Shown: in pieces, positions 25,701 to 34,708 of the stretch
Layout: the number at the start of each line of letters is the position of its first letter
Numbering within the stretch: the first letter of the stretch is position 1
DNA from: an uncultured Dietzia sp.
Lineage (GTDB): Bacteria; Actinomycetota; Actinomycetes; Mycobacteriales; Mycobacteriaceae
NCBI RefSeq assembly: GCF_937873725.1
Contig: NZ_CALMYY010000040.1
Coordinates: forward strand, 1 to 40,978
Length of the DNA stretch: 40,978 nt
Direction of reading: 5' to 3'
The notes under the pieces: model-generated
The model's database searches: none
Told to the model about the DNA's origin: nothing
Seen by the model: the letters and a program-made list of their open reading frames with translations, nothing else
Made by a program: the position numbers and the translations under genes

Positions 25701-26292
25701 GGCGGAGGCCCTGCAGGACCCCGCCGACGGTGGCGCCTCCGAGCGGCTCACCCTGGCGGTGGCCCGGAACCTCCACAAGCTCATGGCCTACAAGGACGAG
25801 TACGAGGTGGCCCGCCTGGCCGTGGACCCGGAGTTCGCGGCGCAGCTGACCGAGGACTGGGGCGAGGGCGCGGTGGCGAACCTCAAGCTCCACCCGCCGG
25901 CCCTGCGGGCGATGGGCATGAAGAAGAAGATCTCGATCGGCCCCGGGGCGATGCCCGCGATGAGGGCGCTGGCCAGGATGAAGCGACTGCGCGGCACCCG
26001 GCTCGACCCGTTCGGATACGCCGGCGTCCGCAGGGTCGAGCGCGAGCTGCTCGCCGAGTACCGCGACGTCGTCGAGAGCCTCACCGCGGAACTCCGGCGC
26101 GTGGGCCCCGTGGGCAAGGACGCCGCGTGGCGGGGCACCGCCGTCGCCCTTGCCGAGCTGCCGGACATGGTCCGCGGCTACGAGGAGGTCAAGCTCGGCA
26201 CCGTGGCGCGCTACCGCGCGGAGCTCGCCGCGCTCGCGGCGGCGCTGGAGGGGTCGGTCAGGCCCGCAGGGCCGCCGACGCCATCCCCGTGA
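22711..26292 (+). CDS. Fused indolepyruvate ferredoxin oxidoreductase (2-oxoacid:acceptor oxidoreductase)
   Basis: This 1193-aa enzyme oxidatively decarboxylates aryl- or branched 2-oxoacids to acyl-CoA, reducing ferredoxin. One chain carries an N-terminal pyrimidine-binding region (about 10-300, SGYEGSPLAGYD), a TPP-binding domain (about 430-600, CSGCPHNSSTK and NIGDGTFMHSG), a cysteine-rich Fe-S segment (about 639-690, CEGCGDCGAKSNC), a gamma domain (about 728-910, LTGIGGTGIVTV) and a C-terminal region seen in the long fused forms. I use the ATG at 22711; an in-frame GTG at 22702 with AAGG upstream is an alternative. The divergent AsnC regulator suggests induction by an amino acid. Its end overlaps the convergent TetR gene by 35 bp. 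Confidence 0.93.
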   Translation: MTSLSDRYTRESGTVFLTGIQALVRTVRDRARLDRRQNLLTASLVSGYEGSPLAGYDLELARRAAFLDPFDVVHRPALNEEAGATAVMGSQLARRTGTLRATAHTAGAALQGVVGYWYGKAPGLDRATDALRHANLIGTDPHGGAVALVGDDPGAKSSTVPCASELALADLYMPTLYPADSQDVLDFGVHAAILSRVSGLWSAMKISSHVADASSTALVDPDRILPVYGDLGTSPHVPSGQLLGASLMELEQNQLTVRVPRALEYARLNGINRIVQRTADDRIGIVAAGKTYLDVRESLRRLGLDDAELSRRGIRILKLGMVYPLERTVLDEFMSGLEEVIVVEEKRDFIETMIREIHFRRPDVANVVGKSHEDGSTLFSRFGELDVDAVTRGLAQRLGRVHGIPSALAWLEGPARPRTRITLPLATTRTPYFCSGCPHNSSTKVADGTLVGGGIGCHAMVLMMDEKQVGTITGVTQMGGEGVQWTGMSPFLEERHLVQNIGDGTFMHSGSLAVRAAVASGDNITYKLLYNGTVAMTGGQDPVGAMTLPEILRLLRAERVAKIVVTTDNVKATRAQGLPRGIEVRDRADTLEVQRELAAVPGVTVLVHDQFCAAEKRRHRKRGTYPTPDERVVINERICEGCGDCGAKSNCLSVHPVQTEFGRKTRIDQSTCNFDFSCVQGDCPAFVTVVPGRTSERVATAPPLGSADVPEPARADVDPDRGFSLRLTGIGGTGIVTVSAVLATAAVLDGNSARTLDMTGLAQKGGAVVSDVRVARTPTEQPPKIGAGDCDLYLCCDGLVGADSTNLRVANPDRTTSVVSTTQIPTGTMVIDTTVPHPATPDIRTAIDRASARGVYLDAGELTESLFGSTQTSNMLMVGAAYQSGALAISAEAIEQAIELNGVAVDANLQAFRRGRQAVADPRALAALVSGLHRPVSTATPDLHVPSPACERLLAGLSGQASAGLRAAVALRVDELIGYQDEAYAADYVGRVEALRAAEALQDPADGGASERLTLAVARNLHKLMAYKDEYEVARLAVDPEFAAQLTEDWGEGAVANLKLHPPALRAMGMKKKISIGPGAMPAMRALARMKRLRGTRLDPFGYAGVRRVERELLAEYRDVVESLTAELRRVGPVGKDAAWRGTAVALAELPDMVRGYEEVKLGTVARYRAELAALAAALEGSVRPAGPPTPSP

Positions 26293-26857
26293 GCACCCGC
26301 CGCAGCTCGGCCTCCGCCATCGCCGGAAGCCTCGGGCTGGAGTTGAGCAGACCGAACACGGCGTGGACGTGCGCGCGGGCGTCGATGGTCGTCAGGTCCG
26401 GGCGCAACCGCACCAGCGCGTCCACCCACAACTCGGCGTACTCGCGCTGGAGGGTGCGCACCTCGTGCCGCGGTGCGGCCGGCAGAGAACCGAGATCACG
26501 GAACTGGACGCTGATGAGATCCGGCTCGGTCGCCACGAAGTCCATGTGCACCGCGAGCAGCGCGTCCACCACCTCGGCGGGGGCGCCGCCCCGCCAGACC
26601 GCCGCGCGCCCGCCGTCACGGAGCCGGCGGGAGATGTCGAGCAGCATCTCCGCGAGCACGTCCTCCTTCGAGGAGAAGTAGCGGTACATCCCGGGACCCG
26701 AGATGCCCACCTCGGCGCCGATGTCGTCCAGGCGGACCGCGTGGAACCCGCGCCGGGCCATGAGCCGAGCCGCCGCGACCAGGATCTCGTCGCGCCGTCG
26801 GGCCTTGGCCAGGGCACGGGGGGTCAGCGCGGCGGCGTCCTCCCCCTGCGGCCCCAT
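26258..26857 (-). CDS. TetR-family transcriptional regulator (BkaR/SACE_7040-like)
   Basis: The 199-aa product has an N-terminal helix-turn-helix (RRRDEILVAAARLMARRGFHAVRLDDIGAEVGISGPGMYRYFSSKEDVLAEML, about 20-72) and a divergent ligand-binding domain. The GISGPGxYR(H/Y)F stretch is typical of the TetR subgroup that, from memory, often neighbours methylcrotonyl-CoA carboxylase genes. The ATG at 26857 is one base beyond the purH stop, so it should be co-transcribed with purNH. The 3' end overlaps the oxidoreductase gene on the other strand. The target is unknown. The perfect dyad before accD1, 6 kb away, is the best candidate. Confidence 0.88.
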   Translation of the reverse strand: MGPQGEDAAALTPRALAKARRRDEILVAAARLMARRGFHAVRLDDIGAEVGISGPGMYRYFSSKEDVLAEMLLDISRRLRDGGRAAVWRGGAPAEVVDALLAVHMDFVATEPDLISVQFRDLGSLPAAPRHEVRTLQREYAELWVDALVRLRPDLTTIDARAHVHAVFGLLNSSPRLPAMAEAELRRVLTGMASAALRA

Positions 26858-26858
26858 C

Positions 26859-28423
<1,565 letters not shown>

Positions 28424-28427
<4 letters not shown>

Positions 28428-29065
28428 GATCGGTGCACCTTTCGACCTTCGATGTGGAGTCGGCCACTGGCGGCGGCCGAGAGGACGTCGACGAGCAGCT
28501 CGCGCTCGACGATCTTGATTCGTTCGTGGAGGGTGGCCTCGGAGTCGTCGGCGAGCACGTCGACGGCGCGCTGGGCGATCACCGGGCCGGTGTCCACCCC
28601 GGAGTCGACCAGGTGCACCGTGCAGCCAGTCACCGTGACGCCGTACGCGAGCGCGTCCCGCACCGCGTGGGCGCCGGGGAAGGCCGGCAGCAGGGCGGGG
28701 TGGGTGTTGATGACGCGGCCGGGGAACTCGCCGAGGAAGGTTCCGCCGAGGATCCGCATGAATCCGGCCGAGACCACCCAGTCGGGAGCGAACTCGCGGA
28801 CGACTCGGGTCAGCTCGCGGTCCCAGGCCGCCCGGTCCGGGTGATCGGCGGGCCGGACCACGACCGTCGGCAGGCCGACCCGCCCGGCGTGGGCGACGGC
28901 CTCGCACTCTCGGTCCGAGACCAGGGCGATGATGCGGTACGGGCTGTCCGACTCCCCGGCCGCGTCGATCACGCTCTGGGCGAGCGTCCCGGCGCCGGAG
29001 GCCAGGAGCACGACGGGGCAGGGGTCCACGGACTCGGCACTGACCACGGACTCGGCATTGACCAC
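28424..29065 (-). CDS. purN: Phosphoribosylglycinamide formyltransferase
   Basis: PurN formylates GAR with 10-formyl-THF in purine synthesis. The 213-aa product has [17 protein letters not shown] (about 20-36), the catalytic Asn120 and His122 in [21 protein letters not shown], and Asp158 in [11 protein letters not shown]. Three in-frame GTG codons (29065, 29047, 29029) lie exactly 18 bases apart within a duplicated 18-bp unit (29026-29061), so the true start is uncertain; I give the longest. The stop overlaps purH. It follows the perM gene by 60 bp. Confidence 0.94.
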
Positions 29066-29125
29066 GTCCTCTGCTCCTGCCCGTCGACCCCCGTGTCCGG
29101 GGATGCCCGGGACACTGTGGGGAGT

Positions 29126-30691
29126 CTAGTCGGCGGCCCCGGGGGCCTCGTCAGGGTCCTCGTCAGGGTCCTCGTCGGCGCGGTCGGAGGGCGCCTCGTC
29201 GGGCTCCCGTCCGGGCACCGCGTCACCCGGCACCGGCTCCTCGGGCGGGGCGTCGGACGACCCGCCGTCGACGTCGATCGCGTGGTCCTCGACCGCCTCC
29301 CCCGCCCCCGCATCGACGGGCTCGGGCCGATCAGCGGCGGCCTCGTCGTCGTCGGGCTCGCGGTCGTCCGGCTCGTCATGACCCGGCTCGTCATGACCCG
29401 GCTCGTCACGATCGGGCTCGGACAGGGACTCCTCCACGGGCGCGGGGCCCTCCCCGACCTCGTCGGGCTCCCCACCGCCGGCGGTCCCGGCCCTGCGCCG
29501 TCGGCGCTCCAGGTCGCTGGCCGCCTTCTCGCGCCGACGCGTGAGGCCGGCCAGCGACAGCGCGATGGTCGCCGATCCGATCACGCCGAACAACGCCAGC
29601 GCGGTCCCGGCCGCGATGAGCGAGCCGGTGCCGACGGTGCCGAGGACGCCGAGCTCGCCGCCCGCGACGACCGGGCTCACCGAGATGACCACGGCGACGA
29701 TCACGGCGCCCAACCAGGAGGCCTTGACGGCGTCGGCCGTGGTCCGGAACCAGTGCGCGACCGACCGGGCGAGCGCCGCCGCGACGAGCACGGTCACCAG
29801 CAGCAGACCCTGGACCACCCAGTGCGGATCGGTGGTGGGCAGCGCGGCGGCGAGGGGCACCTCGGGCATCGGCCCGCGCGAGACCGCGAACACGCTGTAG
29901 GACGCCTCGCCCAGATGCGCCTCCCCACCCACGGCGAGGGTCGCGGCGGCCACCACCACGTTGGGCAGGTACGCGACCGAGATCGCGGTCAGCGCCCCGG
30001 TCCCCACGACGCCCTTGCCGATCTCCATCACGGCCCCGACCGGCTCCCAGGCCCCCACCAGGCCGACCAGCACGAGGAGCGTGCCGATCGCCCAGGTGGC
30101 CGCGACGAAGGCCGTGCCGAGGTGGATTCCACCCCGCACCCACAGGGGCAGGATCTCGCGGAGGTCCCGTCGGAAGTACAGCCACACGCCCAGACCGGAA
30201 CCGACGACGGCGACCGTCGCGGTCCAGAGCAGGGCCACCGGCAGGGACGCCTCACGCACGGCGAAATCGGACGCCGCCGAGCCCACGAGCAGGGAGGCGA
30301 GCGCCGTGAGGAGCAACCCCGCCGCGGTCACGCCGGCCACCGCGGCCCCGGCCTCCCGTGGACCCGGCTGCTCGATGTCGGACAGCACCGCCCTGGTCTG
30401 GCGCGCGAGCACCGCCATGTAGAGCAGCGGGGGCAGCAGCGGGAGGAACCCGAGGGGCACCGCGTCCACCGTCAGCGGAACCCTGTTGACGACGAGCCAT
30501 TCCACGGCGACCACCGCGAAGAGGGAATCGAACCCGCGCGCGCTGAACACCAGGAGCGCGAGGGTGAGCGCGACGAGGACCAGCACCGTGACGATGACCG
30601 GAAGGGCCGCGGCGGCCGCCGTCCACAGCAACGACCGGGCCCCCGCGGGCGCACGGTTCGCGGCGGGCCGGATCACACGGGGAGGACTCAC
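29126..30691 (-). CDS. perM: Integral membrane protein DUF6350, PerM-like (Rv0955)
   Basis: The 521-aa protein has about ten hydrophobic segments up to residue 400 and then a long acidic, Pro/Glu/Asp-rich cytoplasmic tail (about 425-521). Its place between sucD and purN is that of M. tuberculosis PerM (Rv0955), reported to support cell division and persistence, so I infer the same family. I choose the GTG at 30691 ([15 protein letters not shown]) as start; the frame is open further up but enters the sucD terminator. The tail contains a 15-bp tandem repeat (29371-29415; encoded motif PGHDE) and a 12-bp repeat (29146-29169). Confidence 0.85.
   Translation of the reverse strand: MSPPRVIRPAANRAPAGARSLLWTAAAAALPVIVTVLVLVALTLALLVFSARGFDSLFAVVAVEWLVVNRVPLTVDAVPLGFLPLLPPLLYMAVLARQTRAVLSDIEQPGPREAGAAVAGVTAAGLLLTALASLLVGSAASDFAVREASLPVALLWTATVAVVGSGLGVWLYFRRDLREILPLWVRGGIHLGTAFVAATWAIGTLLVLVGLVGAWEPVGAVMEIGKGVVGTGALTAISVAYLPNVVVAAATLAVGGEAHLGEASYSVFAVSRGPMPEVPLAAALPTTDPHWVVQGLLLVTVLVAAALARSVAHWFRTTADAVKASWLGAVIVAVVISVSPVVAGGELGVLGTVGTGSLIAAGTALALFGVIGSATIALSLAGLTRRREKAASDLERRRRRAGTAGGGEPDEVGEGPAPVEESLSEPDRDEPGHDEPGHDEPDDREPDDDEAAADRPEPVDAGAGEAVEDHAIDVDGGSSDAPPEEPVPGDAVPGREPDEAPSDRADEDPDEDPDEAPGAAD
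29371..29415. repeat. 15-bp tandem repeat in the acidic tail of perM
   Basis: Two perfect copies of GCTCGTCATGACCCG (29371-29385 and 29386-29400) and a third with two or three changes (29401-29415). It is in frame and encodes PGHDE-like units. Confidence 0.85.
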
Positions 30692-30736
30692 CCTGCCACC
30701 GTAGATACCCGGCCGGTCCGGGCACCCCCGGCACGC

Positions 30737-30772
30737 CGCGACCCCCCGCCATCCGGGGATGACGGGGGGTCG
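30737..30772 (-). terminator. Hairpin terminator after sucD
   Basis: An 11-bp perfect stem (30737-30747 GCGACCCCCCG with 30762-30772) encloses a second inner stem (CATC at 30749-30752 with GATG at 30757-30760). It lies 27 bases beyond the sucD stop and has no U-tract, as is common in this group. Confidence 0.65.
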
Positions 30773-30798
30773 CGAACCGCGTGCGGTGACCGGGTGGG

Positions 30799-31701
30799 TC
30801 ACATGGCGTCGAGGATCTCCTTGGCGAGCGCGGCGGTCGCGGACGGCGTCTTGCCGACCTTGACGCCGGCGGCCTCGAGGGCCTCCTGCTTGGCCTGCGC
30901 GGTGCCCGCGGAGCCGGAGACGATGGCGCCGGCGTGGCCCATGGTCTTGCCCTCGGGAGCCGTGAAGCCGGCCACGTAGCCGACGACCGGCTTGGTGACG
31001 TTGGCCTTGATGTAGTCGGCGGCACGCTCCTCGGCGTCGCCGCCGATCTCGCCGATCATCACGATGACCTTGGTCTCCGGGTCGTTCTCGAAGGCCTCGA
31101 TGCAGTCGATGTGCGTGGTGCCGATGATCGGGTCGCCGCCGATGCCGATGGCGGTCGAGAAGCCGTAGTCGGCGAGCTCGTACATCATCTGGTAGGTCAG
31201 GGTGCCCGACTTGGACACCAGGCCGATCGGGCCCTTGCCCGCGATGTTGGCCGGCGTGATCCCGACCAGCGCCTCACCCGGGGTGATGATGCCCGGGCAG
31301 TTGGGGCCGATGATGCGGGTCTTGTTGCCCTTGGCGAGGTTGTAGTTCCACGCGGTGGCGGTGTCCAGGACCGGGGCACCCTCGGTGATGACCACGGCGA
31401 GCGGGATCTCCGCGTCCACGGCCTCGATGATGGCGTCCTTGGTGAACGGCGGCGGGACGAAGAGGATCGTCACGTCGGCACCGGTGGCCTCCATGGCCTC
31501 CTTCACCGAACCGAAGACGGGCAGCTCGACGCTGTTGCCGTCGGCGTCCTTGTGGGCCACGGTCGTGCCCGCCTTGCGCGCGTTGACGCCGCCGACGACC
31601 TGGGTGCCGGCCGCGAGCATGCGGGCGGTGTGCTTGGTGCCCTCGCCGCCGGTGATGCCCTGGACGATGACCTTGCTGTCCTTATTGAGGAAGATCGACA
31701 T
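30799..31701 (-). CDS. sucD: Succinyl-CoA synthetase (ADP-forming) alpha subunit
   Basis: SucD holds the CoA-binding and phosphohistidine sites of the TCA-cycle enzyme that makes ATP from succinyl-CoA. The 300-aa product shows [19 protein letters not shown] (CoA domain, about 11-30), [23 protein letters not shown], and the phosphorylated His256 in [13 protein letters not shown]. It follows sucC by 21 bases. Its product and substrate link to scoAB, which uses succinyl-CoA. Confidence 0.97.
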   Translation of the reverse strand: MSIFLNKDSKVIVQGITGGEGTKHTARMLAAGTQVVGGVNARKAGTTVAHKDADGNSVELPVFGSVKEAMEATGADVTILFVPPPFTKDAIIEAVDAEIPLAVVITEGAPVLDTATAWNYNLAKGNKTRIIGPNCPGIITPGEALVGITPANIAGKGPIGLVSKSGTLTYQMMYELADYGFSTAIGIGGDPIIGTTHIDCIEAFENDPETKVIVMIGEIGGDAEERAADYIKANVTKPVVGYVAGFTAPEGKTMGHAGAIVSGSAGTAQAKQEALEAAGVKVGKTPSATAALAKEILDAM

Positions 31702-31722
31702 ATCTTGTGGTTCCTTCTCTTC

Positions 31723-32889
31723 CTACTTGGAGGCCAGCTCGGCGGCCTTGTCGGCGCCGGAGTCCATGTTGTCTGCCAGGGTCACGAGCGGGTGGTTCGC
31801 GTCGGCGAGGATCTTGCGACCCTCCTCGACGTTGTTGCCGTCCAGTCGGACGACGAGCGGCTTGTTGGCCTCGTCACCCAGGATCTCGAGGGCCTTGACG
31901 ATGCCGTTGGCCACCGCGTCACACGCGGTGATGCCGCCGAACACGTTGACGAACACGCTCTTGACCTGCTCGTCACCCAGGATGACGTCGAGGCCGGCGG
32001 CCATGACCTCGGCCGAGGCGCCGCCGCCGATGTCGAGGAAGTTGGCGGGCTTGACCCCGCCGTGGTTCTCGCCCGCGTAGGCGACCACGTCGAGGGTCGA
32101 CATCACCAGGCCGGCGCCGTTGCCGATGATCCCGACCTCGCCGTCGAGCTTGACGTAGTTGAGGTCGTTCTCCGCGGCCTTCTGCTCGAGCGGGTCTGTG
32201 GTGCCCGCGTCGGCGAAGTCGGCGAACACGTCCGCGTGGCGGAACTCGGCGTTCTCGTCCAGGGTGACCTTGCCGTCGAGCGCGAGGATCTCACCGTTCG
32301 GGGTCCGGACGAGCGGGTTGACCTCGACGAGCGTGGCGTCCTCCTTGACAAAGACCTCGTACAGCTTGGCGATCGTCACGGCGGCGGTGTCCAGCACCTC
32401 CTCGGGGAGATGACCGGCGGCCGCGATCTCGCGCGCCGTGGCCACGTCGACGCCGACCGTGGGGTCGATGTTGATGCGGGCGAGGCGATCCGGCGACTCC
32501 TCGGCGACCTGCTCGATCTCCACGCCGCCCTCGACCGAGCACATGGCCAGGTAGTTGCGGTTGGCACGGTCGACCAGGAAGGAGATGTAGTACTCCTCCG
32601 CGATGTCGCTGGCCTCGGCCACGAGGAGCTTCTTGACGATGTGGCCCTTGATGTCCAGGCCCAGGATGTCCTCGGCCCGCGCGCGCGCCTCGGTGGCGTC
32701 CTCCGCCAGCTTCACGCCGCCGGCCTTGCCGCGGCCTCCGACCTTGACCTGCGCCTTGACGACGACAGGCTTGCCGATCTCGGCCGCGACCTTCTCGGCC
32801 TCTTCCGCAGTGTCCGCGACGCGCCCCGGGGTGGTGGGAACGTCATGCTTAGCGAAAAGAGCCTTTGCCTGGTATTCAAAGAGATCCAT
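31723..32889 (-). CDS. sucC: Succinyl-CoA synthetase beta subunit
   Basis: The 388-aa ATP-grasp subunit starts [22 protein letters not shown] and includes [58 protein letters not shown] and [19 protein letters not shown] start it at the ATG at 32889. A nearer ATG at 32900 is out of frame and closes after three codons. A -10-like TAATCT (32918-32913, minus strand) would give a short leader. Confidence 0.96.
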   Translation of the reverse strand: MDLFEYQAKALFAKHDVPTTPGRVADTAEEAEKVAAEIGKPVVVKAQVKVGGRGKAGGVKLAEDATEARARAEDILGLDIKGHIVKKLLVAEASDIAEEYYISFLVDRANRNYLAMCSVEGGVEIEQVAEESPDRLARINIDPTVGVDVATAREIAAAGHLPEEVLDTAAVTIAKLYEVFVKEDATLVEVNPLVRTPNGEILALDGKVTLDENAEFRHADVFADFADAGTTDPLEQKAAENDLNYVKLDGEVGIIGNGAGLVMSTLDVVAYAGENHGGVKPANFLDIGGGASAEVMAAGLDVILGDEQVKSVFVNVFGGITACDAVANGIVKALEILGDEANKPLVVRLDGNNVEEGRKILADANHPLVTLADNMDSGADKAAELASK

Positions 32890-33134
32890 CAGCTCACCAT
32901 CTTGACGTGGATAGATTAGCCCGGCCCTGTTGAAAGCCGAGTCATCCCTCATCCTAAGCGTGGAGTGTGTCGCCCGTCGCACAGTGGGGGTAACCCTGTG
33001 CGTCGGATCACAGGGGATTCGGCGCGCCGGACCCCGATCGGGGCAACTCGTGCCCCACATGCCACGGGCGAGTTCTCGAACCACTGGAGTCACACGTGTG
33101 TGACCCACCCCTCCCTGCCGCTCCGCCGAGCACC

Positions 33135-33163
33135 TTGCGGCGCTGTTGCCGATCCGTTACTTT
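33135..33163 (+). promoter_or_regulatory. Probable promoter of the M23 peptidase gene
   Basis: TTGCGG (33135-33140) and TACTTT (33158-33163) are separated by 17 bases. Transcription would start near 33170, leaving a leader of about 50 bases before the GTG at 33221. Confidence 0.52.
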
Positions 33164-33175
33164 GGACGAGTCTTA

Positions 33176-33195
33176 GTCACGAAACGATCACAGCA
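33176..33195 (+). promoter_or_regulatory. Candidate MtrA-type direct repeats upstream of the M23 peptidase gene
   Basis: GTCACGAAA (33176-33184) and ATCACAGCA (33187-33195) start 11 bases apart. The second matches seven of nine bases of the GTCACAGCG-like unit described for MtrA sites. It is downstream of the likely transcript start, so binding would repress. Tentative. Confidence 0.3.
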
Positions 33196-33220
33196 CGACT
33201 TCAGAGGGGAAACGCCACCG

Positions 33221-34072
33221 GTGAACTACGAGTCGCATCACGTGCCACCAGCGGCTCCTGTCGTCATTCCCCCCTCCGGCGCGCACCGGCCCGGCCGCCA
33301 TCGGCTGCCCGCCCCCCCGCAGGCCCTCCGCGGCCGCGCGGCCGTACTGGCCGTGGCCGCGGGCGCCGCGGTGTCCGCCGCGTCCGCCGGGTCCATCCTG
33401 GACGTCTCGGGCATCCACTCGACCGACGCCGGCGACATCGCCCTCCTCGCCAACGGCGAGTCCGTGCCCGCGAGCCCCGCGCCGGGGGCCTCGGCCACCG
33501 CCACGGCCACCCCCTCGCAGCCCGAGCCCGTCGTGGTACCGACCGTCGCCGCGGTGTCCGAGAACCCGCAGTCGGCCATGCTCTACGCGGGCACCGAGAT
33601 CAACACCCAGCGCGAGATCGCCGAGGAGCAGGCCCGTCGGCCCAAGGTGGCCATCCCCGCCGTGGGTGCCTTCACCTCCGGGTTCGGGATGCGCTGGGGC
33701 GCGATGCACGCCGGCATCGACATCGCCAACGCCAACGGCACCCCGATCCTCGCGGCCACCGACGGGGTCGTGATCGACGCGGGCCCGGCCCAGGGCTACG
33801 GGAACTGGGTGCGGATCATGTCGGACGACGGCACCATGACCGTCTACGGCCACATGGAGACCGTCGACGTGCAGAAGGGCGAGCGCGTCTACGCGGGCCA
33901 GAAGATCGCCGGCATGGGCAACCTGGGCTTCTCCACCGGAACCCACCTGCACTTCGAGGTCCTGGTCAACGGGGGCACCCAGCACGTCGACCCCCTGATC
34001 TGGCTGGCCCAGAACGGCCTCGCGCTGGCCGGCGCCGCCAGCTCCGAGGCCTTCGGCTCCCTCGGCGGCTGA
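33221..34072 (+). CDS. M23 (LytM-type) peptidase, exported
   Basis: The 283-aa protein has a Pro-rich cytoplasmic N-terminus, one hydrophobic segment (about 38-58, AAVLAVAAGAAVSAASAG) and a Ser/Ala/Pro linker. A C-terminal LytM domain (about 150-265) carries the zinc motifs: His and Asp in MHAGIDIAN, VYGHME, and HLH in STGTHLHFEVLVN. It should cut peptidoglycan cross-links or regulate a hydrolase. The GTG start at 33221 follows AGAGGGGA by ten bases. It is divergent from sucC, as Rv0950c is in M. tuberculosis. Confidence 0.92.
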   Translation: MNYESHHVPPAAPVVIPPSGAHRPGRHRLPAPPQALRGRAAVLAVAAGAAVSAASAGSILDVSGIHSTDAGDIALLANGESVPASPAPGASATATATPSQPEPVVVPTVAAVSENPQSAMLYAGTEINTQREIAEEQARRPKVAIPAVGAFTSGFGMRWGAMHAGIDIANANGTPILAATDGVVIDAGPAQGYGNWVRIMSDDGTMTVYGHMETVDVQKGERVYAGQKIAGMGNLGFSTGTHLHFEVLVNGGTQHVDPLIWLAQNGLALAGAASSEAFGSLGG

Positions 34073-34088
34073 CACTCCCCGGCGGCCG

Positions 34089-34700
34089 TCACAGCGCCGC
34101 GCGGAGCCGCTCCTCGAGAGTGACCCGGCACGCCGGCCACTCCTCCACGGTGATCGAGTAGATGGCGGTGTCCCGCCACGTCCCGTCCTCCCGGAGGACA
34201 TCGCGCCTGGCCACCCCTTCGAACCGGGCTCCCAGGCGGATGATCGCGGCCCGGGAACGCACGTTCCTGATGTCCGCCTGGAGCTTGACCCGTCCGAAGC
34301 CCAGGTCGTCGAAGACGTGGGACAGCACGAGCAGCTTGGTCTCCACGTTGACCCCGGTCGCCCAGTAGTCCCGCCCGTAGAACGTCCAGCCCAGGTGGAG
34401 CTTCTCGTTCCGCGGATCGATCTCGACCAGCGACATGGTCCCGGCGATCGCCCCGACCGGACCGAGCGACGGCGAGGCCACTCGGACCGTATAGGGGACC
34501 GCCCCGGGCACGAGACGGTCCGCGACGAACTCCCTCGTCCGGGCGAGATCGGCGTGCGCGGTCTCGAACGGGTACCCCGACCCGAACGCGCGGGGATCAG
34601 CCATGAGTGGGAACAGCCCCTCGGCGTCGTCGGCGGTCATGGGATCGAGCCGGACCAGGCGCCCCGGCAGCGAGACGCCTTCGGGCATGCGTGCGGGCAC
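34089..34700 (-). CDS. GNAT-family N-acetyltransferase (RimJ/RimL type)
   Basis: The 203-aa protein resembles GNAT acetyltransferases: LPGRLVRLDPMTADDAEGLFPLMADP at the start, LHLGWTFYGRDYWATGVNVETKLLVLSHVFDDLGFGRVKLQADIRNVRSRAAIIRLGARFEGVARR as the acetyl-CoA core. The substrate is unknown. I start it at the GTG at 34700, because AGGAG lies five bases before it within the last codons of pcrA; an ATG 12 bases in has no such site. The gap to pcrA is eight bases, so the two are probably co-expressed. Confidence 0.85.
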   Translation of the reverse strand: MPARMPEGVSLPGRLVRLDPMTADDAEGLFPLMADPRAFGSGYPFETAHADLARTREFVADRLVPGAVPYTVRVASPSLGPVGAIAGTMSLVEIDPRNEKLHLGWTFYGRDYWATGVNVETKLLVLSHVFDDLGFGRVKLQADIRNVRSRAAIIRLGARFEGVARRDVLREDGTWRDTAIYSITVEEWPACRVTLEERLRAAL

Positions 34701-34708
34701 GGCCGCTC

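Larger units (their letters stand above)
32890..33220. other. Divergent intergenic region between sucC and the M23 peptidase gene
   Basis: This 331-bp gap has no believable gene. It holds a weak sucC promoter on the left, a bulged 8-bp stem near 32979-33002, a 7-bp inverted repeat GTCACAC-GT-GTGTGAC (33089-33104), a good plus-strand promoter (33135-33163) and GTCAC/ATCAC direct repeats (33176-33195). Confidence 0.6.

Noticed and set aside
30934..32919. Long open frame (over 600 codons) on the plus strand opposite sucCD
   Set aside because: Antisense shadow of two clearly conserved genes; composition is Asp/Gly/Val/His-rich with no domain, typical of high-GC opposite-strand frames.
32960..33170. 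Possible ydaO-type (c-di-AMP) riboswitch upstream of the M23 peptidase gene
   Set aside because: Such riboswitches often precede cell-wall hydrolases in actinobacteria, but the best promoter (33135-33163) lies after this stretch and I could not match the conserved core.
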